Source: JANRKG01 sp033763635
GTDB taxonomy: Bacteria; Cyanobacteriota; Cyanobacteriia; GCF-001939115
Direction: 5' to 3'
Assembly (NCBI GenBank): GCA_033763635.1
Contig: JANRKG010000279.1
Coordinates: forward strand, 1 to 12,311
DNA length: 12,311 nucleotides
Below the pieces are notes generated by a model. That model saw only the letters and a list, made by a program, of their open reading frames with translations. It made no database searches and had not been told where the DNA came from. Position 1 is the stretch's first letter, and the number at the start of each line of letters is the position of its first letter. The translations under genes were made by a program, and so were the position numbers. Below, piece by piece: positions 1-7,653 of the stretch.

Positions 1-349
1 AGCGGCTGAAACTAATGCCGACCCTGGGAGTTCGATCGAGGTGTTGGACATGGCGTTCTAATTTCTCTGGATGCCAGAGATCATCTCCATCCAATAGGGC
101 AATATATTCTCCAGTGGCGTGACGAATGCCCGTGTTACGAGCACCTGCAAGGCCCCGGTTTTGCTGGCTGAGAATTCGCAGACGGGGATCGGTGCATTGT
201 CGGCAGAATTCGATGCTGCGATCCGTGGAACCATCATCGACAATCAGGAGTTCAAAATCTGAGTAGGTCTGGTTCAGAACCGAGGTAACCGTTTGTTGAA
301 TGTAGGATTGGACGTTGTAAACCGGAAGGACTACAGAAACTTTAGGCAT
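1..349 (-). CDS. Family 2 glycosyltransferase, N-terminal part (cut by window edge)
   Basis: The 116 visible residues form the N-terminal GT-A nucleotide-sugar-binding half of a family 2 glycosyltransferase, expected to add a sugar to a lipid-linked polysaccharide intermediate at the cytoplasmic face of the membrane. Visible motifs are VSVVLPVYNV (residues 4-13), IVDDGSTD (36-43) and the metal-binding LLDGDD (85-90). The acceptor-binding half lies outside the window. The ATG at 349 lies inside the last codons of the upstream glycosyltransferase gene (8-base overlap in ATGCCTAA), which supports the start and suggests translational coupling. It is clearly paralogous to that neighbour, with matching motifs and a shared GISF/GVSF segment near residue 112, so the two may have arisen by tandem duplication. 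Sugar donor and acceptor cannot be read from the sequence. Confidence 0.9.
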   Translation of the reverse strand, partial: MPKVSVVLPVYNVQSYIQQTVTSVLNQTYSDFELLIVDDGSTDRSIEFCRQCTDPRLRILSQQNRGLAGARNTGIRHATGEYIALLDGDDLWHPEKLERHVQHLDRTPRVGISFSR

Positions 350-1295
350 TGGGATTGACCTTATGGGACTGAGGGATCTGGGATCTGACCAAGTGCCAGT
401 AGATGGACAAAAGGGTCAAGACGGTTTGGTGGGGTTCGCGTAAGATTAATTGCCAGTCCGATCGGAGGGCACGGGTCATGAAATCCAGCCCAATCCTTCC
501 CGGTAATCCCATGCGCGTTGCACGGCGAGCCAGGTAGCGCAGATGACTGGCCTGGGCCAGGGGGTAGTGATGGGCAATCAGTTCAGGTGCATAACTTCGG
601 GCTTGCCGCACTAAATGTTGCCAGCCCGCCTCCATGCGGTAGAGATCTGCCGAAAGCCCTCCCGGACTGGTGCGATATTCGGTCAGAATGGCTGGAATTT
701 CCTGAACCCTCCACGCACTTTTACAACAAACCCGCAGTAACCATTCCAGGTCTTCTGCATAGTTCAAGTCAGGCAAAAACCCGCCTATCTCTTCCCACAC
801 CGATCGTCGTAGAACCCAGGTGGAAGTGGTTGTAGAAGGGTTGTTGTAGAGGAAATCAGCAGCTTGCAACTGGGTACGAAACGCAGAATACCGTCCAGTT
901 CCCTGTCCTGTGGGAGTCAGGAATTCCACCCGATCGAAACTGACTCCCAATTCAGGATCGGCCTGAAATTCCTTCAGGTGAGTTTGCAACTTGGCTGCTC
1001 GCCATCGATCGTCCGCATCCAGAAAAGCAATGATGGAAGCCTGACTTTCCTCTACACCTCGATTTCGGGCAATTGAAACGCCCTGGTTGGGTTGGGTGAA
1101 GACTCGAATCCGAGGGTCAGTTTGGGCGCACTGGGTTGCCACCGACCGGGTGTTATCCGTGGATCCGTCATCAATCACCACCAGTTCCCAATGGGGGAAG
1201 GTTTGTTGTTGGACGGAAGCAATCGTTTCTCGAAGCAACGAACCAACATTATAGGCAGGGATGACGATCGAAACGGTTGGAATCTGTACACTCAT
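342..1295 (-). CDS. Family 2 glycosyltransferase
   Basis: This 317-residue protein is a complete GT2 enzyme, probably adding one sugar to the growing repeat unit of the exopolysaccharide encoded by this operon. The GT-A fold is marked by SIVIPAYNV (9-17), VIDDGSTDNT (40-49), a GVSIARNRG segment (72-80) and the metal-binding DADD (93-96). An acidic pair in NYAEDLEWLLR (178-188) is in the place of the usual catalytic-base ED motif. The C-terminal third is basic and may contact the membrane; I see no clear transmembrane helix. The ATG at 1295 has a strong Shine-Dalgarno sequence on the minus strand (overlapping GGAGG copies at 1300-1307). It begins 18 bases after the stop of the GT47-like gene and overlaps the next GT2 gene by 8 bases. 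Family assignment is secure; linkage specificity is unknown. Confidence 0.93.
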   Translation of the reverse strand: MSVQIPTVSIVIPAYNVGSLLRETIASVQQQTFPHWELVVIDDGSTDNTRSVATQCAQTDPRIRVFTQPNQGVSIARNRGVEESQASIIAFLDADDRWRAAKLQTHLKEFQADPELGVSFDRVEFLTPTGQGTGRYSAFRTQLQAADFLYNNPSTTTSTWVLRRSVWEEIGGFLPDLNYAEDLEWLLRVCCKSAWRVQEIPAILTEYRTSPGGLSADLYRMEAGWQHLVRQARSYAPELIAHHYPLAQASHLRYLARRATRMGLPGRIGLDFMTRALRSDWQLILREPHQTVLTLLSIYWHLVRSQIPQSHKVNPNA

Positions 1296-1313
1296 GGTGC
1301 CTCCTCCCCTTCC

Positions 1314-2204
1314 TCAGAGACTCGTTGCAACATTGGTATCTCCCTGCAATAAACGGGTTAATTCTGCATTCAATTCATCCATTGGAAGCGTCAGACGTTC
1401 AACAGCCTTTTCAAAATTGCGTTCTGCCATTTCTGGTGAGTACACAAGGCGATCGATCGGGTCTTGCATGGAAAAAAACTCAAACCCGTCGTAACTGGAA
1501 CAGGTATTTTCAATAATTGGAATCGCTCCACAGAGAATGCTTTCAAAAAATCGGTAGGTCCAGGTGTAATCTCCATCAGGGCACAACACAAACTGGGCCT
1601 GGGCGAGGGAGCGATAGTAGTCGTCATCCCAAATTTTGCCTGGGAACTGTCGCCCTTTTTGGGAAGCGGAAATGCACAGCCCCAGTTCAGGAATCTCATA
1701 TCGGGAAGGGGAACGGTGCCATCCCTGACGAACTTTTTTGAGAACAGTCAAGAGGCGCTTTAGCTTCCCATACTGAACATCCTGGGTCGGAAGGATAACG
1801 TCGTTTCGCCCAAAACAGGCTTGAATCCATCCTTCCAAACACCGTTTACGTTTCTCTGTGATCAGTCCACAAAAGAGAAATTGGGTCGGGCGATCGGTCT
1901 GCCATTCCTGTCGGCACCATTGCACCATCCCATGGGGAAAGATCAGGGAGCGTTTCAGGGTTCCCAGGCGGCAGAAAGGCTCCGTATGGGAAATCTCCAG
2001 ATCGTGCAGGAGGGGCACCTGCTCCAGTCCCAGATGATATTGAATGGGAAAGTATTGGCTCCAATATTGCAGCAATGGTTTTGCCGCAACTGGAAAGTAA
2101 ATTTCAAAATTGGATTCTAATAATGCACAACACAGGCGCATCATCTGGATATACTCCAGGGGGGATTGAATACCAAATTGGTGTGGCATAGAAGTTTGTA
2201 TCAT
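1314..2204 (-). CDS. Exostosin (GT47)-like glycosyltransferase
   Basis: This 296-residue protein resembles the C-terminal exostosin-type domain of GT47 glycosyltransferases. The best evidence is the stretch from about 192 to 234: DDDYYRSLAQAQFVLCPDG followed by TYRFFESILCGAIPIIE. That matches the family pattern of a Ser/Phe-rich strand, an LCP-x-G turn, and an R-x-x-E-x-x-x-x-G-x-x-P-V/I-I nucleotide-sugar-binding segment. The N-terminal half is poorly recognisable. I chose the ATG at 2204 because it forms an ATGA overlap with the flippase stop at 2201-2203; the frame stays open upstream to 2366, but that would overlap the flippase by more than 150 bases. There is no good Shine-Dalgarno sequence, so translation probably depends on coupling. 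It presumably adds a sugar to the exopolysaccharide repeat unit. Alternative: a less specific GT-B family glycosyltransferase. Confidence 0.75.
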   Translation of the reverse strand: MIQTSMPHQFGIQSPLEYIQMMRLCCALLESNFEIYFPVAAKPLLQYWSQYFPIQYHLGLEQVPLLHDLEISHTEPFCRLGTLKRSLIFPHGMVQWCRQEWQTDRPTQFLFCGLITEKRKRCLEGWIQACFGRNDVILPTQDVQYGKLKRLLTVLKKVRQGWHRSPSRYEIPELGLCISASQKGRQFPGKIWDDDYYRSLAQAQFVLCPDGDYTWTYRFFESILCGAIPIIENTCSSYDGFEFFSMQDPIDRLVYSPEMAERNFEKAVERLTLPMDELNAELTRLLQGDTNVATSL

Positions 2205-3469
2205 AGGGTTTTGAGCTTTCCAAGGACAACGTGGGTTGCCCATAAGGAATAGAGGGGTTGTAGCAGTAGGTGGGTTGCACAGACTGCGATCGCGGCTCCC
2301 GTAATTCCTCCACCCGTGCCAATCCAGATGGCAGTTGCCAGGATTACCGTAAAAATTCCGTTCCACCGCAACTCAATCTGGGGGTAGCCCAGGGCACGGA
2401 GGGTCAGGGATGCTGCATCTGCAAAAGGACGGGAAAGCGCAGACAGACAAATCAGGATCAGAACGGGCAACGCTCCCCGTTCTACCCACTGATGCCCAAA
2501 CACGATCGGCACATAAATGGGGGCCAGACTGGATTGGAGGAAGACCAGGGTAATAATAATGGGAGTAATGGTTTTCAGGCTTTTGAAATACCGTTGTTGA
2601 AAGAGGGCTGGGTCCGATCGCACGGCACAGAGATCGGAATACAGGGACGATCGAATCGCACTAATCGCACTCAGGCTAATCCCCAATCCGGCATTGAAGG
2701 CAAAGTAGTAGACCCCCAATGCCTGAACACCCACCAATCGGCCAATCAGCAAGTAATCAATATTTTCCCGAACGGTGGTGAGCATTTCTACTCCCAAAAT
2801 ATTGCCAGCAAACTTCAGAATGGGTTGCCACCCTGCCAAACTCCAGGAATGGTTCGTTCGCCAAGTCTGGTATCTGCAACAGATTCCGACCAGGATGGGA
2901 GCTACCAGCAATTTAGGTAGAACGATCGCCCACATTCCCCAACCCAGCAGAGCAAACAGCCCCGTCAGCACGTTATCCGTTGCGACCATTGTTAACATCG
3001 CCAGGGCAATGATATTAAATCGATTGCCTCGGCGGAGCAGGGCCATCTGGATCGACCCCAGAGGATAAATCAGGTAGGTCAGAGCAATCAGACAAATGGG
3101 TAAAATTAATCGAGGATTGTCATAAATATGGGCAATTAAGAAAGAACCCGCAACTTGCACAACAAACAAGAAAAATGCAATTAACCAGTTCAAACTGTAG
3201 GCAGTGCGGCAAACATTTTCAACTTCCGCCTCGTCAGCCTGCACAATTTTGTCGATAATGCCGTTACGGGTGAAGACGCGAATAAATTCATAAGTGGTCA
3301 GAACGATCGCACTTAACCCATAGTCTTCAGTTGTCAGAAACCTGGCCAGAATAACCGTTGCCACCAATCGGGAAACACGGATGAATACTTCCGAGAAGCC
3401 CAACCAACCGATATTACGAATGAATCGATCTTGTTTGAGATTATAAAAAGATCGCAGCAGGAATTGCAT
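2201..3469 (-). CDS. Wzx-like polysaccharide flippase (MOP superfamily)
   Basis: This 422-residue protein is hydrophobic along its whole length, with about 12 predicted membrane helices, and belongs to the polysaccharide-synthase/flippase branch of the MOP exporter superfamily. The N-terminal segment NIGWLGFSEVFIRVSRLVATVILARFLTTEDYG is family-typical (split here: helix 1 near residues 20-40, then LARFLTTEDYG), as is DYLLIGRLVGVQALGVYYFA in mid-protein. Its expected role is to move the undecaprenyl-linked repeat unit across the inner membrane for polymerisation. I prefer the ATG at 3469; the frame extends to a TTG at 3505, but a candidate -35 box at 3528-3533 would leave that TTG at or upstream of the transcription start. 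Its stop overlaps the GT47-like start by four bases. It is the first gene after the 445-base gap, so it may begin a second transcript. Confidence 0.9.
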   Translation of the reverse strand: MQFLLRSFYNLKQDRFIRNIGWLGFSEVFIRVSRLVATVILARFLTTEDYGLSAIVLTTYEFIRVFTRNGIIDKIVQADEAEVENVCRTAYSLNWLIAFFLFVVQVAGSFLIAHIYDNPRLILPICLIALTYLIYPLGSIQMALLRRGNRFNIIALAMLTMVATDNVLTGLFALLGWGMWAIVLPKLLVAPILVGICCRYQTWRTNHSWSLAGWQPILKFAGNILGVEMLTTVRENIDYLLIGRLVGVQALGVYYFAFNAGLGISLSAISAIRSSLYSDLCAVRSDPALFQQRYFKSLKTITPIIITLVFLQSSLAPIYVPIVFGHQWVERGALPVLILICLSALSRPFADAASLTLRALGYPQIELRWNGIFTVILATAIWIGTGGGITGAAIAVCATHLLLQPLYSLWATHVVLGKLKTL

Positions 3470-3502
3470 GATGGGGTACCAGAAAAAAGAGGAAAATTCC
3501 CT

Positions 3503-3533
3503 CAAATACTTTTTCTGCCATCTCCAGTGTCAA
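3503..3533 (-). promoter_or_regulatory. Candidate promoter for the flippase/glycosyltransferase genes
   Basis: On the minus strand a perfect -35 consensus TTGACA (3533-3528) is followed, depending on spacing, by weak -10 candidates: AGTATT with a 17-base spacer or TATTTG with 19. Either would start transcription roughly 25-35 bases before the ATG at 3469. The -10 match is only about three of six, so this is suggestive. It fits the break in the otherwise overlapping gene order. Confidence 0.3.
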
Positions 3534-3670
3534 CTCGAAATACTGTTTATTTCAGAAAATTCTATTTAGAAATTCCCTAAAACAAATAAGAATAAGTAGC
3601 CAGTGAATTAGCATCTGACAATGAATCACACTTAACTACTAAGGAGTTAGAAACTCCATTAAATGAAGAT

Positions 3671-3907
3671 TTGGAAATAGCAAGAAAAAGGAAACTCAAA
3701 AGCAGATTGATCATGATTCTGAAAGGAAGCAACTGCTTTCTAGACAATCATCTGGTAGAAACCCCTGATCTTTTTATAGCCCTAATTTGTGAAAATACTG
3801 TGGAATCCATACCATTAGGAATGGATAAAATCGAACTACTGAAATTCACAGATCTGGCTTCTCATTCATTAGAAGAATCCATGAAGTTCGATAGGTATTT
3901 GAGGTAG
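3671..3907 (+). CDS. Orphan antisense small ORF, unrecognised (may be a remnant)
   Basis: A 78-residue frame beginning at TTG 3671 is convergent with the minus-strand pyruvyl transferase gene; their stops are 7 bases apart. The frame is open upstream to 3596 (about 103 codons) with no ATG or GTG, so either the start is an unusual codon or this is the tail of a decayed gene. The product is highly charged at its N-terminus (RKRKLK), has a short hydrophobic stretch LFIALIC, and matches no family I recognise. The DNA is markedly more AT-rich than the flanking polysaccharide genes, consistent with a different origin. A hairpin (GGAGTT/AACTCC, 3643-3657) overlaps the only Shine-Dalgarno-like AAGGAG upstream. 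I cannot assign a function; it may be non-coding. Confidence 0.22.
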   Translation: MEIARKRKLKSRLIMILKGSNCFLDNHLVETPDLFIALICENTVESIPLGMDKIELLKFTDLASHSLEESMKFDRYLR

Positions 3908-3914
3908 AACCTGA

Positions 3915-4967
3915 TTAATTCGTCAATTTCCTGTAATCGTAATCAAAATCATCTTTGACATGATTCCGTAAGGGTACGGAATTAAAATCCATCTCACCCG
4001 TTTTCTCAATTAAATCTACGGATAAATCTGGATCAAAGTCTTTAAGATTACATCCAGGAATTTGCAACCGCTGGGTTAAGTCTTCCCCTTTATTGGAATA
4101 AAACAAATTAAAGGGCATCCGATCGCTCGCCAAGGCAAGAACCGCCGTATGGTAGCGAATGCCAATAATTAACCGGGAAATCGCCAATGCGCCCATCGCA
4201 ATTTCCCAGGCAGGGAAAGGCAAAGAGGAAAGAAATGGATTGAAGATCGAGAGTTGGGGGACTTCCCGGCTTAGCAAATCGGCAATCGCCATATCCGAAT
4301 CGGCATTATCCACCTTAGCCTGGATCAGCACGACGGGATGATGCCCCCGTTTCTGAAGCGTGCGGCAAAGGGAAACTAGTTTCCCTAAGACCTGGTGCTG
4401 ATCGTGCTGATACATCTGGGTTTCAAAGTTTCTTAGGGAAAACAAGGCGGCGTGTTCTGGGTTAACGCCAAGGGTAGAGAAGATGCTCCGTGCGGCGGCT
4501 TTAGCCCCATCCGTCACTTCGAGGGCAAAGGCCGTATCAAATGAAAGACGAGCATTCACGCCAGCCCTTTTGAGCCGTTCATAACTCACGGCATCTCGTA
4601 CCGTCACCGCTGCCAAACGGCGAAAGACTTGGGTTAGCATCTGAAAACTGAATCCCCGACAGGAACGGGGAATCGATTGTCCAAAAACGATCGTCTGGTT
4701 AGGCCGAGTTGCCAGAGGCCACAGATTTTGTAGGAAGCGACGAGTCACGAATGCTTCACGGGCATTGTTGAAAATATCCCCTCCCACGCTGATATAGCCC
4801 TCACATCGGGGAAGCTGTTCCATCAGGTGGACCTTGGGGCTATCCTTTGGGAGGGCATTGGGGATTGCCGCCACGATCGAACCGGAAGCCATACTGGCAA
4901 GGGCACTATAAATCGCAGCATCCCCCAGATTGGCGGTGGAATAGGTATTAATTAATCCAACTTGCAT
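3915..4967 (-). CDS. Polysaccharide pyruvyl transferase family protein
   Basis: This 350-residue protein matches the polysaccharide pyruvyl transferase family (PF04230; CsaB/WcaK relatives), which places ketal-linked pyruvate from phosphoenolpyruvate on sugars. Visible marks are the N-terminal strand and loop GLINTYSTANLGDAA (4-18, with the family NLGD), ISVGGDIFN (59-67), the mid-protein VRDAVSYERLKRAGV (123-137), and the C-terminal IIGIRYHTAVLALA (267-280) with the conserved R-x-H, followed by FYSNKGEDL (289-297). The ATG at 4967 has an AGGAGA Shine-Dalgarno sequence (about 4973-4978), so I prefer it to the longer frame starting at 5024. It overlaps the end of the polymerase-like gene by 16 bases. 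It probably decorates the repeat unit with an acidic pyruvate group; some family members do other things, so the reaction is inferred. Confidence 0.85.
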   Translation of the reverse strand: MQVGLINTYSTANLGDAAIYSALASMASGSIVAAIPNALPKDSPKVHLMEQLPRCEGYISVGGDIFNNAREAFVTRRFLQNLWPLATRPNQTIVFGQSIPRSCRGFSFQMLTQVFRRLAAVTVRDAVSYERLKRAGVNARLSFDTAFALEVTDGAKAAARSIFSTLGVNPEHAALFSLRNFETQMYQHDQHQVLGKLVSLCRTLQKRGHHPVVLIQAKVDNADSDMAIADLLSREVPQLSIFNPFLSSLPFPAWEIAMGALAISRLIIGIRYHTAVLALASDRMPFNLFYSNKGEDLTQRLQIPGCNLKDFDPDLSVDLIEKTGEMDFNSVPLRNHVKDDFDYDYRKLTN

Positions 4968-6253
4968 GGTTTCTCCTGAGTTCCAATTCCAATAACAACT
5001 AAACCGGGCCAGAATAAATAACAAAGAATTTCCAGGTTTTCACCAAAGGTATAGAGAAATAAGATCAAGACAATGCTTAAACCAGCGGCAGCATTTGGTT
5101 TGCGAGGATCTGTGGACTTCCATAGCAAATCGATAAAACTGCCGATCATGGGAATCGCTAGTGCCATTAATCCCACAATGCCCTTTACAAAAAGAAGCCC
5201 ATACCAGGTATGGTGGGACCCGATCGGCATATATTCCACCAAGTGGGGTCCTTTTTCCACAATGCCATGTCCCCAAATGGGAGCTTCCGTCTTCCAGCGA
5301 TATCCAGCGATACGCTTTAGGGTCATCCGGACACGGGTTGAGCCTGCCCGCGCAGCCTTGAAACCTTCCCAAAAGTTTTCTAAGGCCATTAAGAGGGTTG
5401 GGGAAAAAATGCCCGCCAAATAGCTAAAAACCCCCAACCCTATCAACGTAGCGGGACGGCTCAGGCGGGAGAGCAGGGTTGTCACCAGGGGCACCAGTAA
5501 AAGACACACCTGGGCCAAACGAGATTTACAGACCAGACACATCAAGACGGCCCCAATCAACCCAAATAATCGCCAGCGTTTATGCTTTTCTTGCAACGCC
5601 AGCATAAAATACACGTTGCCCACAAACCCCAAAGCGGGTCCCCAGGGGGTGAACAAGCGCCAGCGCAAATCCCCCGTACTACCGTCAATTTCATACAGGG
5701 GAACATCAAAAAACTCATTTCCTGGCCCACCGATCGCCCGTAAGGGGGAAACATACAGAACCTGGGGGAGATGCAGGTAGGGTGTGAGAAGCAGGACTGG
5801 AGTAATCAGGAGGGTGTAGAATCCTACCTTACAAGCAGCTCGATAGATCACCTGGGGACGGATTTTAAGACAGCCTGCCAGGGGATACAGGGCCAACCCA
5901 GCCCAACCCTTCGCCCACCCGATCGACGATTTAATAATCATCGCCGTGCCCAGATTAAAATCCATGTGACCTGCAACCAGGGCGACTTCCATCATGATCA
6001 TCCCCAGTATCCAGAGCCAGAGGGACCAGCCAATTTCCACCCGGTCTTCGGGAGGCGTTTCAGGGGTTTGGGCCATCAGTTGAATGATCAGACACAAACA
6101 CAAGATCCATCCCAACAAAGACCCTACGACATACAATCCACCAATCACCCAGAAGCCGTAGGTCCATACCATCCCATACCAAATCAGGCGCTCTGGAAAG
6201 TTCTGGGGGCGCAGATCAGGAGGGGATTGAGGGGAAGGAACTTCAGTAACCAC
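4952..6253 (-). CDS. O-antigen polymerase/ligase-like membrane protein (Wzy candidate)
   Basis: This protein of about 433 residues has some ten hydrophobic segments and the signature of the O-antigen ligase/polymerase family (Wzy_C type). Late in the protein a large periplasmic-type loop contains R-V-R-M-T-L-K-R-I-A-G-Y-R-W, then APIWGHGIVEKGPH and GSHHTWYGLLFVKGIVG, matching the usual R...W...Pl.G.G...H..yl..l...G arrangement. In a Wzx/Wzy pathway it would join flipped repeat units at the periplasmic face, working with the chain-length protein upstream. The start is uncertain. I use GTG 6253, two bases after the stop of the upstream gene (TAGCTGTG); GTG 6304 would add 17 residues and overlap that gene by 49 bases, and the first ATG (6175) would remove much of the region before helix 1. 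No clear Shine-Dalgarno sequence is present. Confidence 0.82.
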   Translation of the reverse strand: MVTEVPSPQSPPDLRPQNFPERLIWYGMVWTYGFWVIGGLYVVGSLLGWILCLCLIIQLMAQTPETPPEDRVEIGWSLWLWILGMIMMEVALVAGHMDFNLGTAMIIKSSIGWAKGWAGLALYPLAGCLKIRPQVIYRAACKVGFYTLLITPVLLLTPYLHLPQVLYVSPLRAIGGPGNEFFDVPLYEIDGSTGDLRWRLFTPWGPALGFVGNVYFMLALQEKHKRWRLFGLIGAVLMCLVCKSRLAQVCLLLVPLVTTLLSRLSRPATLIGLGVFSYLAGIFSPTLLMALENFWEGFKAARAGSTRVRMTLKRIAGYRWKTEAPIWGHGIVEKGPHLVEYMPIGSHHTWYGLLFVKGIVGLMALAIPMIGSFIDLLWKSTDPRKPNAAAGLSIVLILFLYTFGENLEILCYLFWPGLVVIGIGTQEKPCKLD

Positions 6254-6255
6254 AG

Positions 6256-7653
6256 CTAAGAAATCAATTTTGCAAGTTTGGCAATCCAGGGTTTGCGAAT
6301 CCACAAGATGGCGAGCCCTGTAGAAGAGAAGATTGAGCCTAAGAAAGCCCCTGTGAGAATGAGACCTTTTTTGGGACTGGTCGGTTTGTCAGGAAGATTG
6401 GGTTGCACCGCCATCTGAAGCATAGGATAAGCAGCAAAGATATCTCCCTGACCTAAATCCAACTTAGCGATCGTTGAAGCAAATACCGCTTCAGCAATCT
6501 GCTCATCTCGCTTCAGATTTTCCATCACCGACTGACGACGGGCCAATTCTTCTAACTGTGCTTCCATCTTGCCCAGTTCCCAATTTAAAGCCTGCACCTG
6601 AGCCGACAGACCTTGATACTCGGCATGGGCAGAAATCACTCCCTGGAGCAAATTCTCACGCCCGGACCCTGTTAGATTGAGGTTGAGTTGATCCAGAGTT
6701 TGTGGATCGATCGATCGTCCTAAAAGGGATTGACTGCGTTGCAACAGGGCTAATTCGGCTGCCGTCTGGCGATTTGTTTCTTTCACCACCTGAGGATGAT
6801 TGGGACCGTATTTGGGTAACAATACATCCAGAATGACGGTGGCTTCACTATAGTCCTTGAGATTTTGCTGATAGACCTGATCCGCCTTCAGAACAAAGGC
6901 ATCGGTAGCCTGCTGGGGGGAAAGCCTCAAATCCTGGGACAGTTGCCAGAATTGTTTCCGAACCTGCTGTTCCTGGGCTACGAGTTCAGCCCGCGATCGT
7001 CGCAGTTGTTCAATATTGACGGATAGATTGCTCAATTGCTCTGGAAAACTCAGGCCGGAACTGAGTTTGTAGGTCGAGAGACTTTGTTGAGCATCCTCCA
7101 GCTTTTTCTGAACAGAGGTCAGGGTGGCACAGGTTGGCTTATCCCGTTGCCCAATCTGTTCTTTTCTCAATTCATCAATACGACTGAGAATAGCGTCATA
7201 AAGGGCGTAAGACTTTTTCTGGGCTTCCTCCGGTGTGCGACCCGTGACTTCTAACTGCATGAGGGTTGTGTTATCTAACAACTTGATACGGGGTTTACTA
7301 AATTGCTGACGGGGTAGCTTGGCCCGTTTCGCAGCATTTGCCAGAACTGCTTCGCTTGAAAAAATGTACTGGTAGTTGGCGCGTGGGTCGGAAGTTGCAC
7401 TGGCTCCTCCGGAAGCGCTGGAGGAGGAAGCTTGGCCAATTTCAGGCAAATTGACAGAGACTCCTGAGGTACTGACAGGCAATACTAATGCCCATTGACT
7501 CGTATAAATCGGTTTCGTGTTTTTGAGATAAAACAGGGCCGATCCCCAGATCAAACTATTAGCAAGCAAACTGACCAGACCATAGCGCCCCCAACGCCAA
7601 ACGGTTGAATGGAACATCGAACCCTTTCCCATCTCCAACGCTGGCTCTATCAT
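6256..7653 (-). CDS. GumC/Wzz-like polysaccharide chain-length (PCP) protein, no kinase domain
   Basis: This 465-residue protein has the polysaccharide co-polymerase layout. One membrane helix lies near residues 24-43 and is followed by PIYTSQWALVLP (48-59), typical of Wzz domains. A long periplasmic region rich in predicted coiled coil (about 165-400) includes VLLPKYGPNHPQV. A second helix near 430-453 is preceded by the Pro-rich PNLPDKPTSPKKG (418-430), the family's C-terminal motif. The protein ends soon after helix 2, so there is no cytoplasmic BY-kinase domain. A Ser/Gly/Ala-rich linker (about 76-88) near the start of the periplasmic part is unusual in composition. It should set chain length with the Wzy-like protein and link to the OPX channel. 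The ATG at 7653 overlaps the OPX stop in an ATGA junction. Confidence 0.92.
   Translation of the reverse strand: MIEPALEMGKGSMFHSTVWRWGRYGLVSLLANSLIWGSALFYLKNTKPIYTSQWALVLPVSTSGVSVNLPEIGQASSSSASGGASATSDPRANYQYIFSSEAVLANAAKRAKLPRQQFSKPRIKLLDNTTLMQLEVTGRTPEEAQKKSYALYDAILSRIDELRKEQIGQRDKPTCATLTSVQKKLEDAQQSLSTYKLSSGLSFPEQLSNLSVNIEQLRRSRAELVAQEQQVRKQFWQLSQDLRLSPQQATDAFVLKADQVYQQNLKDYSEATVILDVLLPKYGPNHPQVVKETNRQTAAELALLQRSQSLLGRSIDPQTLDQLNLNLTGSGRENLLQGVISAHAEYQGLSAQVQALNWELGKMEAQLEELARRQSVMENLKRDEQIAEAVFASTIAKLDLGQGDIFAAYPMLQMAVQPNLPDKPTSPKKGLILTGAFLGSIFSSTGLAILWIRKPWIAKLAKLIS

Noticed and set aside
1314..2366. Longer GT47-like protein starting at 2366
   Set aside because: The extra 54 residues overlap the flippase coding region and look like out-of-frame translation; the ATGA start at 2204 is better.
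2270..2920. A 216-codon plus-strand frame antisense to the flippase gene
   Set aside because: It lies wholly within the well-supported flippase and GT47-like genes on the other strand, and its low-complexity polar translation looks like an antisense shadow.
5771..6259. A 162-codon plus-strand frame antisense to the polymerase-like gene
   Set aside because: Mirror of a membrane-protein gene: its Gln/His/Pro-rich translation is what antisense of hydrophobic codons gives, and there is no ribosome binding site.
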